DNA of 12,130 nt, taken from Firmicutes bacterium UBA1065. Lineage in GTDB: Bacteria > Bacillota > Clostridia > Tissierellales > Sedimentibacteraceae. Shown piece after piece: positions 1 to 5,480 of the stretch; positions within the stretch are counted from its first letter, which is position 1; every line of letters starts with the position of its first letter. The DNA lies in assembly GCA_002316225.1 (NCBI GenBank), contig DCDC01000011.1:1-12130 (forward strand). Direction: 5' to 3'. Below the pieces are notes generated by a model that searched no databases, had not been told where the DNA came from, and was given only the letters and a program-made list of their open reading frames with translations. The position numbers were made by a program, and so were the translations under genes.

Positions 1-709
1 TTTGAGGATTTGCTTTTGCAAAATCATCGTTTACAAACAATACGGGGCTGTAATAATCCAATTCCTTGCCGTAGTCGGCAAAGTTCAGGAAATTTGTTTC
101 CAATCCTTTAACCTTTGTTGCAATTCCGTCCCAGGCATAGTAAACCCATACCGAGTCAATATCCGTCTGCAGGGCTGTAATCACGTCTGTCACGGTGCTT
201 GGAATCAATTCAATTTCATCAAAAGAGCCCCCGTCATCTTCGACTACCTTCTTGATAATGGCCAATTCTATGGGTAGGTTCCAGGTAGCATAATTGTGGC
301 CCGGCAACTTGGACGGCCTGTCTATGCCGTCTTCTTTAAGGGATAGTATGCCTGAAGTGTTGTGTTGAATTATGGCAGCAACAGCAGTTATTGGCATGGG
401 AGTATTGGAGGCGTAATTGGGAGCCAGGTAGTCCTGAAAACTGATTCCAAATTGAGCACCGCCGCCTCCAACTATGGCTTCGGCTCCTCCTTCCGGAGGC
501 TGCATGATTGTTACTTCAAGCCCCTCTTCTTCAAAATATCCCTTGGCCTGGGCAACATAGAGGCCGGTATGGTTTGTATTGGGAGTCCAGTCCAATACAA
601 TATCGATTTTTTCGCTTTCTCCCCCTTGAGGGGTTTCCTGGGCGCACGATGTTAGCACAAATATGGATAAGACACCAAGAACTAGCAAGAATATAGCTTT
701 ATTTTTCAC
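1..709 (-). CDS. thiY: ThiY-type thiamine-pyrimidine ABC transporter substrate-binding lipoprotein (3' end cut by window edge)
   Basis: This is an extracellular, lipid-anchored binding protein of the NMT1/ThiY family, which delivers thiamine pyrimidine precursors (HMP or its formylamino derivative) to an ABC permease. About 236 residues are visible and the C-terminus lies beyond base 1. I read a GTG start at 709-707 with AAAGGA nine bases upstream. An ATG at 727-725 overlaps the permease stop (ATGA) and has no good ribosome site. A hydrophobic signal (residues 5-18) leads to a lipobox L19-T-S-C22. The family hallmark follows at residues 40-60: DWTPNTNHTGLYVA, then AKGYFEEEGL. A glycine-rich stretch is at 81-84 and residues 85-93 (AQFGISFQD) fit the binding-lobe pattern. 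The gene lies third in an operon behind a TPP riboswitch, and that supports pyrimidine rather than sulfonate or nitrate substrates. The exact ligand is inferred. Confidence 0.87.
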   Translation of the reverse strand, partial: MKNKAIFLLVLGVLSIFVLTSCAQETPQGGESEKIDIVLDWTPNTNHTGLYVAQAKGYFEEEGLEVTIMQPPEGGAEAIVGGGGAQFGISFQDYLAPNYASNTPMPITAVAAIIQHNTSGILSLKEDGIDRPSKLPGHNYATWNLPIELAIIKKVVEDDGGSFDEIELIPSTVTDVITALQTDIDSVWVYYAWDGIATKVKGLETNFLNFADYGKELDYYSPVLFVNDDFAKANPQ

Positions 710-723
710 TTCACCGCATCCTT

Positions 724-1491
724 TCATTTATTTTTGTTTTCCCAAGGCATGAGAGCCTTTTTTAGGTATGATACCCCAAACATAAGCAAAAGACTTATGA
801 TTGATATGAAAAAAATAACAGCAAACATTTTGTCAAAGGAATATGATTTTCTCACCCTGGTCATGTAAACCCCAAGGCCAGACAACCCTCCCAGCCATTC
901 GGCTATTACCGCTCCTACAACCGAATAGGATACGGATATTTTAAGACCCGAGAAAAAGTGGTTCAAAGCCCCGGGCAGTTTTATATGTACAAAGCTTTGC
1001 AACCTGGTTGCCCCCATGGCTTTTAAAAGGTCCAGGGCATCCCGGTCAGCCGAGTGAAAGCCTTCCAGGAGACTTACGGCAATAGGGAAAAAGGTAGTCA
1101 GTATGATAAGGGTTACCTTGGGCAACAAGCCGTAACCCAGCCATAAAACCAAAAGGGGAGCTATGGCTACCGTAGGTACAGTCTGGGTCAGGATGATTAT
1201 TGGATATATAGATTTTTGAAACAGGTTGAATCTGTCCATCAATACGGCAATAACAAAACCTAAGGCCGTACCGATGACCAATCCCAACAAGGCCTCAGTC
1301 AAAGTCGTTCTGGCATGCCCCATAAGCAGGGAAATGTCATTTACAAAGGCCATCACCACATCAAGAGGAGAGGGCAGCATGTACTTGGGGACAAGGCCCG
1401 CCGATGACAAGGCCTGCCAAAGGGCTAAAATTAAAATGATGGTCAAAAGAGACGACGAATTATTGATGATGTTTTGAAACTTTTTCTTCAA
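724..1491 (-). CDS. thiX: ABC transporter permease, ThiX-like (BPD_transp_1 family)
   Basis: A 255-residue inner-membrane permease, probably half of the homodimeric channel of a thiamine-precursor importer. Hydrophobic segments lie at about residues 15-33, 65-86, 95-117, 126-142, 188-208 and 222-241. The cytoplasmic coupling (EAA) loop is clear at about 143-173: E143-G-F, then A-M-G160, then I-K-L-P173, which is where the ATPase would dock. The start is a TTG at 1491-1489 that lies inside the 3' end of the preceding gene (32-base overlap). A purine run AAGGACGGGG sits nine bases upstream, and no other start would preserve the first membrane segment. The overlap with its neighbours on both sides implies translational coupling. 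The fold resembles nitrate/sulfonate/taurine permeases (SsuC, TauC), so the substrate call rests on the neighbouring ThiY-type binding protein and the TPP riboswitch. Confidence 0.87.
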   Translation of the reverse strand: MKKKFQNIINNSSSLLTIILILALWQALSSAGLVPKYMLPSPLDVVMAFVNDISLLMGHARTTLTEALLGLVIGTALGFVIAVLMDRFNLFQKSIYPIIILTQTVPTVAIAPLLVLWLGYGLLPKVTLIILTTFFPIAVSLLEGFHSADRDALDLLKAMGATRLQSFVHIKLPGALNHFFSGLKISVSYSVVGAVIAEWLGGLSGLGVYMTRVRKSYSFDKMFAVIFFISIISLLLMFGVSYLKKALMPWENKNK

Positions 1492-1756
1492 TTGTTAACA
1501 CCCCGTCCTTGGGAGCCAAACTAATTTTTACATAAGCGGATACCTTGGGGGCTCCTGCTTTCAAGGCCACCAGCTGGCAGTTTTTGACGATTTCCATCAA
1601 GGTGTCGTAATCTCCCTCTACGGATGTTTCGCTGGGCCCCACAAAATAATTCAGTCCCGTTCCTTTAATATAATCAATTACTTCATCTACTATACGAACA
1701 ACCTCTTGGTCCGATGATACATGGGGTAAAACTTGAATTGCAATATTAGCTTCCAT
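1460..1756 (-). CDS. thiamine-binding protein, YkoF/MTH1187 family (DUF77)
   Basis: A 98-residue protein that matches the small single-domain thiamine-binding family (YkoF-like, MTH1187/YBL001c) in length and pattern. Residues 1-13 give a beta strand with family-like IAIQVLP. Residues 41-60 hold G-P-S-E-T-S-V-E-G-D-Y followed by a helix, and residues 89-93 VLTIE close the domain. It has no signal peptide or membrane segment, so it should be cytoplasmic. Family members bind thiamine or thiamine pyrimidine at a subunit interface and often sit beside thiamine or HMP transporters. Here it is the first gene after a TPP riboswitch and overlaps the permease gene. The start ATG has AAGGAGG seven bases upstream. 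A role in handling or sensing the imported precursor is inferred; no catalytic residues are evident. Confidence 0.88.
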   Translation of the reverse strand: MEANIAIQVLPHVSSDQEVVRIVDEVIDYIKGTGLNYFVGPSETSVEGDYDTLMEIVKNCQLVALKAGAPKVSAYVKISLAPKDGVLTIEEKVSKHHQ

Positions 1757-1788
1757 GGCAACTCCTCCTTAATAATTTTCATCATAGC

Positions 1789-1813
1789 AAAAAACTCCCC
1801 TGACAATGGGGAG
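1789..1813 (-). terminator. intrinsic terminator of the TPP riboswitch
   Basis: Read on the minus strand, CTCCCC (1813-1808), a seven-base loop and GGGGAG (1800-1795) form a perfect six-pair stem, followed at once by six T residues (1794-1789). It lies between the TPP aptamer and the ribosome site of the first gene, so it is the expression platform: formed when TPP is bound, stopping transcription before the operon. Confidence 0.88.
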
Positions 1814-1855
1814 GTACGCATAATTGAATATTCAACTTATGTCATGTACTTTCCC
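1809..1855 (-). promoter_or_regulatory. antiterminator of the TPP riboswitch
   Basis: On the minus strand GGGAAAGTAC (1855-1846), the 3' end of the aptamer, can pair with GTACCTCCC (1817-1809). The second stretch contains most of the 5' arm of the terminator. The bases between them themselves fold: CATAA/TTATG (1841-1837 with 1823-1819) and TTGAA/TTCAA (1835-1831 with 1828-1824), with one bulged base. This gives a nearly continuous long hairpin that excludes the terminator. When TPP closes the aptamer, its 3' strand becomes unavailable and the terminator wins. The pairing is seen in the sequence; the switching is inferred from known Gram-positive TPP switches. Confidence 0.72.
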
Positions 1856-1960
1856 TACGCCAGCATTATCTGGATCAGGTTCCAAACAGTTTAAACTGTT
1901 TCAGGGTTTTGAACATTAGAGTAGTTCGATCTCAGCCTAATTCATTAAGCTCCCCTTTAA
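1846..1960 (-). ncRNA. TPP (thi-box) riboswitch aptamer
   Basis: The conserved TPP-aptamer elements occur in order on the minus strand. GGGGAGC (1955-1949) begins P2. A P3 stem GCTTAA/TTAGGC closes on a TGAA loop. GGCTGAGA (1937-1930) is the pyrimidine-binding motif, followed by a small GAAC/GTTC stem, then ACCCTG (1907-1902). AACCTGATC and ATAATG follow in the P4/P5 arm, and GCGTAGGGA closes the aptamer. The P5 stem is CAG/CTG where the usual consensus has TGG/CCA, a compensated change that supports a functional RNA. An 18-base perfect palindrome (1884-1901) is inserted between ACCCTG and the P4 arm. It controls the downstream thiamine-binding/ThiX/ThiY operon. Confidence 0.96.
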
Positions 1961-1964
1961 ACTG

Positions 1965-1993
1965 ATAGTAGCACAGGCCATCTTAATTGTCAA
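1965..1993 (-). promoter_or_regulatory. sigma-A-type promoter of the thiamine uptake operon
   Basis: On the minus strand a perfect -35 TTGACA (1993-1988) is followed after exactly 17 bases by -10 TACTAT (1970-1965). The expected transcription start is near A1958, which is right at the first bases of the aptamer (AAAGGGG). This would leave almost no 5' strand for helix P1, so either the true start is a few bases upstream or P1 is very short. Confidence 0.82.
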
Positions 1994-2009
1994 ATGAAAA
2001 AATAAAATA

Positions 2010-2038
2010 TTAGAGACCGCAATTTTATGTGGTATAAT
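2010..2038 (+). promoter_or_regulatory. extended -10 promoter of the alpha/beta hydrolase gene
   Basis: A consensus TATAAT (2033-2038) is preceded by TGG, giving an extended -10 (TGN). The -35 position at 2010-2015 (TTAGAG) is poor, as is usual for extended -10 promoters. The start would be near 2045. Just downstream the sequence AAGGAGAATT occurs twice (2046-2055 and 2068-2077); only the second is correctly spaced from the start codon at 2080. Confidence 0.6.
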
Positions 2039-2079
2039 AAGGCATAAGGAGAATTCGGAATAGGAAAAAGGAGAATTTT

Positions 2080-2841
2080 ATGGCTGACGACTATATTAAA
2101 TCAAGTTTTATCCTTGAGGATAAAGTAAAAATACAAGGTATACCCGCAATAATATTCAGACCGAAGGGAGTGAAAGAGCCCCCATCCATAGTATTCTATC
2201 ACGGTTGGGGGTCATGCAAGGAATCTCAAAGAATGAGGGGATTTATCCTGGCTGCTGCAGGATATCAGGTTGTAATACCGGATGCAATCTACCATGGCGA
2301 AAGGAAGCCTTTGGACGATTATGGCAAGGAAGCGGCCATAGAATATTTTTGGGATGTAATATTTGCCAATATGGAAGAATACGCCACCCTTGAAAAAGAG
2401 TTAGTATTAAAATATAATGCGGATTCCGAAAAAATCGCAGTGATGGGCAATTCCATGGGAGGTTTTACGGCAGCGGGTATATTTACCTGGAATAAAAATA
2501 TTAAAACCCTTATCGTATTTAACGGGTCCTGCTCCTGGGAAACCTTCAATAAGAATATAAATCCGGATATGACGGGAAAATTGGAAGAGCTTTCGAAAAA
2601 AGCAAGTGAAAAAGACCCCCTTAAGCATCTAAGCCTGTTAACAGACAGACCCATATTGATGCTTCACGGGGACAGCGACAGCTTAGTGCCGGTCCAGGGC
2701 CAAAGAGAGTTTTACGAGAAAATATCCCCCCTGTACCGGGACAAGGAAAGGATTAAATTGATTGAATACCCCCTCTTAAACCACTTCGTCACCACAAATA
2801 TGATGGAGGAGAGCATAAATTGGCTGGGCAGGTATTTATAA
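2080..2841 (+). CDS. alpha/beta hydrolase, dienelactone-hydrolase/YitV-like esterase
   Basis: A 253-residue cytoplasmic serine hydrolase with the full catalytic set visible. The oxyanion-loop motif is Y-H-G-W-G at 40-44. The nucleophile elbow G123-N-S125-M-G-G gives Ser125. The acid is likely Asp200 in HGDSDSLVP, and the base is His235 in the C-terminal NHF. The compact single-domain layout resembles Bacillus YitV/YjfP-like hydrolases and prolyl-oligopeptidase-type C-terminal domains. The natural ester or peptide substrate cannot be read from the sequence. AAGGAG lies six bases upstream of the ATG. It stands alone on the plus strand with its own promoter, divergent from the thiamine operon and convergent with the kinase gene only two bases downstream, with no terminator hairpin between. 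Whether it serves thiamine salvage or the adjoining enzyme operon is unknown. Confidence 0.88.
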   Translation: MADDYIKSSFILEDKVKIQGIPAIIFRPKGVKEPPSIVFYHGWGSCKESQRMRGFILAAAGYQVVIPDAIYHGERKPLDDYGKEAAIEYFWDVIFANMEEYATLEKELVLKYNADSEKIAVMGNSMGGFTAAGIFTWNKNIKTLIVFNGSCSWETFNKNINPDMTGKLEELSKKASEKDPLKHLSLLTDRPILMLHGDSDSLVPVQGQREFYEKISPLYRDKERIKLIEYPLLNHFVTTNMMEESINWLGRYL

Positions 2842-2843
2842 TC

Positions 2844-4439
2844 TTATTCATTTAAGATACGGAAGGCTTTTTTGTTATTCCTGTAAAGGGATTTAAAAAC
2901 AGGGAAGAGCCTGTTGTAGATTTCCGTACAGGAGGTCCTGGGCTCATATTTCCTGTTGACCTTGATAAGTCTTTTTGATGCGGGAATGCTATCAATCATG
3001 TTAAGACCTACGGCTGCGATAATAGCCGCTCCTATGGCTCCTGCGTCCTGGGGCTTGTCAATACTTTCAATTTCCCTTCCCAGTACATCGGATAGCATTT
3101 GACAGGTGAGGGGGGCCAAGGCTCCTCCTCCGGCCAATCTTATGACGGGTTTTGTTTTGACCTTTTTTTCTATGGCCTCCAGCTGCCATTTCAAATGATA
3201 GCAAACCCCCTCCAGTACCGAGTGAATCATGTCTCTTTTGCCTGTTTCAAGGCCAAGGTTGAAAAACATGCCCCGGGCATAATGGTCTTCAAAGGGGCAC
3301 CGGTTTCCATGGAGCCAGGGAGTGAAGATGACTCCGTTGCTTCCGGGGGGCACATCCTTTATTTTGTCAAGCATGAAATCATACATGCCTTTATAGATGC
3401 TTTCAGGGTCTTCCCACACCTTTTTTCCTTCCAAAAAGACCCCTATTTCATCTGCGGCCAGATGGTCCTTGACCCATTCAAGGCATTTGCCTGCAGTTTC
3501 CAGCTCGGCAAAGTAATTATAGCAGCCCGGGACAGCTCCCACTATGGAAGCAATCATGTTGTTTATATCAAGCTTTTGGTCTTTTACCACAACGGATACC
3601 CAGCCTGAAGTCCCCATGTAAATATGGGCTTCCCCTTCCTCAACGGCTCCTGCTCCCACTCCTATGAGGGATGCATCGCCGCCTCCGGAAAATACGGGGG
3701 TACCGGGTGCCAGGCCCAATTCTTGAGCGGCCTTGTCCCTAAGGAGACCTACTTTATCGGTGCTCTTGCATATGGCAGGCAAATGGTCCATATTGACCCC
3801 GAATAAATCGCACAATTCCTTGCTGAAGACCTTCCTGCCCTTCCTGGTATCACATAGGAGTGTGGCAAAGGCACTGTCTTCCGACATGGCGAACCGGCCT
3901 GTAGCCCTGCAAACCAAATAATCTTTTACGTCCAGCCATTTGTGGACTCTCATGAAAAGCTCCGGCTCATGGTTTTCGACCCACTTGTATTTCCAAACCG
4001 GGTCCTTGACGCTTGCGGAAACTGCCCCGCTTATAAGGACGGACCTAAGAAGCTTATAGGCATTTAAGCCTCCAATTTTGATGCCTGACATGATTCCCCT
4101 TTTCATTTCCTCATGTGCCCGGTTGTCCATGTAGCTCATGGCCCTTCTTACCGGATTCCCATTTTCATCGACTAAGACAAGGGCTTGCATCTGGGCGCAA
4201 AAAGATATACCGGCTATGGCTTCTTTTTTAATTCCCGAATTATTTATAACCGTTTGGGTGGTCTTGCACATGGCCTGCCACCACTGGTCCGGGTCCTGTT
4301 CCACACCCCCCTCGTCCAATACGTATAAATCGTATCTTGACATGGCGCTTTCAACCAGACTAATTTTGTCGGAAACTTCAAAGAGGCAGGTTTTGACACC
4401 GGTGGTGCCTACATCATAGGCAATTACATATATTGACAT
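2844..4439 (-). CDS. FGGY-family carbohydrate kinase (xylulokinase-like)
   Basis: A 531-residue cytoplasmic ATP-dependent sugar kinase of the FGGY family. The N-terminal phosphate loop is Y8-D-V-G-T-T-G-V-K16. The catalytic-base motif is S-G-G-G-D255-A, where the family Asp removes the proton from the sugar hydroxyl. M-G-T-S-G (275-279) is the second phosphate motif, and R-L-A-G-G-G-A-L-A-P (434-443) is the adenosine motif. Length agrees with xylulokinase and gluconokinase relatives (about 490-530). All key residues are present, so it should be active, but substrate specificity within FGGY kinases cannot be read from motifs. The ATG has AAGGAG six bases upstream. It is the last gene of a three-gene operon, 14 bases after an aldolase and downstream of an aminotransferase. 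The likely role is to phosphorylate the intermediate that the aldolase then cleaves. The order of steps is inference. Confidence 0.9.
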   Translation of the reverse strand: MSIYVIAYDVGTTGVKTCLFEVSDKISLVESAMSRYDLYVLDEGGVEQDPDQWWQAMCKTTQTVINNSGIKKEAIAGISFCAQMQALVLVDENGNPVRRAMSYMDNRAHEEMKRGIMSGIKIGGLNAYKLLRSVLISGAVSASVKDPVWKYKWVENHEPELFMRVHKWLDVKDYLVCRATGRFAMSEDSAFATLLCDTRKGRKVFSKELCDLFGVNMDHLPAICKSTDKVGLLRDKAAQELGLAPGTPVFSGGGDASLIGVGAGAVEEGEAHIYMGTSGWVSVVVKDQKLDINNMIASIVGAVPGCYNYFAELETAGKCLEWVKDHLAADEIGVFLEGKKVWEDPESIYKGMYDFMLDKIKDVPPGSNGVIFTPWLHGNRCPFEDHYARGMFFNLGLETGKRDMIHSVLEGVCYHLKWQLEAIEKKVKTKPVIRLAGGGALAPLTCQMLSDVLGREIESIDKPQDAGAIGAAIIAAVGLNMIDSIPASKRLIKVNRKYEPRTSCTEIYNRLFPVFKSLYRNNKKAFRILNE

Positions 4440-4453
4440 GGCCAGCTCCTTAT

Positions 4454-5473
4454 TTAATATAATTTGGAATATTTTTTCAGGTATACAAGCCTCATGAGCA
4501 ATGAGTCGAAAGTATTTATGGGTTTAAGGCTGTTAAAGGTTTTTGCCGTTAGATAAGCCGTTGAATTTTTTTTGACTATCATGCAGACGGCTTCAGCATC
4601 CTTTTTGTCCGTACCCCAGCATAAGGCGCCGGTATCTTTTATTAATACTGCAGAAGAGTGTTTCAGGGCTTTTATTATTTCTTTTTCGTCACTATCGCAA
4701 ACCATGGCTTTCAAGCCGACTATCTGGGCAAAATCATCAAGGTAGGGTAGAAGGGGCCCGGATTCTTCGGCACACTTAAGGATTTGGGGGTTATTGCAAA
4801 AGGTTAAAAAGCCGCCTTTTTTATTTATAATTTCATCAATTACATCATAAATCCATGGGGGAGTTACAGAATCGCAATTCTTTTTCGAAGATATTTTACC
4901 ACCCTTATCATTGATGAACCTTAAACATATTTCTTCTAATTTTCTTGCTGTTTCAAAAGCAGAGTCATAATCTTTTCCAAAACACAAGGCCCCGTGGTGT
5001 TTCAGGATTATTGCATGAGACCTTGTTTTTCTTAAAGTGTCGCCTGCATTTTTCCTGAGGGTCCTTGTACCCGGAAGGGCATATTTGGAGCAGAGAATTT
5101 TTTCTTGAAAACTATCCGAAACAAATTCACCGGGTACAGGTATTTCATCCAGGCCGGAAGCCGAAAGGGCGGAAGCGTAAACCTGATGGGTGTGGATTAC
5201 AAAATTGATTTCAGGAAAGGTCCTGTATACCTCCCTGTGAATTCCCTTTTCTGATGAGGGCTTTACCGGGCCTTCATAGGACAGGTCATCTGTTTTAACC
5301 TCAACGATATCTTCAGGCCTCAAGGATGAATAGTCCCTGCCGCTTGGTGTTATGGCAAAGCTTTCATCATCTATCCGGCAGCTTATATTACCCCAGGTCC
5401 TGGCTATAAGACCGGATTCCAAGAGTTCAAGCCCTGCTTTTACGACCGATTTTTTCGCATCATAAGCATTCAT
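4454..5473 (-). CDS. class II aldolase/adducin family protein with a degenerate second aldolase-like domain
   Basis: A 339-residue protein, against about 210-230 for L-fuculose-phosphate aldolase or AraD. The first domain (about 5-190) is a complete class II aldolase. It has G-N-I-S (28-31) and S-S-E75 with the catalytic Glu. It also has the zinc ligands H94-T-H96 and a third ligand, most likely H160, in L-K-H-H-G-A-L (157-163). The second part (about 200-320) repeats the fold's C-terminal half: V-L-I-K-D-T-G-A-L-C-W-G (276-287) aligns with I-L-K-H-H-G-A-L-C-F-G. The ligand histidine is replaced by Thr281 and no HxH is present, so this half cannot bind zinc in the usual way. The expected reaction is retro-aldol cleavage of a sugar phosphate, or a related zinc reaction. 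GAGG lies five bases before the ATG, and the gene begins seven bases after the aminotransferase stop. Confidence 0.87.
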   Translation of the reverse strand: MNAYDAKKSVVKAGLELLESGLIARTWGNISCRIDDESFAITPSGRDYSSLRPEDIVEVKTDDLSYEGPVKPSSEKGIHREVYRTFPEINFVIHTHQVYASALSASGLDEIPVPGEFVSDSFQEKILCSKYALPGTRTLRKNAGDTLRKTRSHAIILKHHGALCFGKDYDSAFETARKLEEICLRFINDKGGKISSKKNCDSVTPPWIYDVIDEIINKKGGFLTFCNNPQILKCAEESGPLLPYLDDFAQIVGLKAMVCDSDEKEIIKALKHSSAVLIKDTGALCWGTDKKDAEAVCMIVKKNSTAYLTAKTFNSLKPINTFDSLLMRLVYLKKYSKLY

Positions 5474-5480
5474 TGCAACC

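Noticed and set aside
362..655. Open frames on the plus strand at 2-277 and 362-655
   Set aside because: They are antisense to the ThiY-type gene, which is clear by lipobox and family motifs; they have no ribosome site or domain.
3099..3608. 169-codon open frame on the plus strand
   Set aside because: It lies wholly antisense to the kinase gene, whose protein shows all family motifs. The antisense product has no recognisable domain and no good ribosome site was seen.
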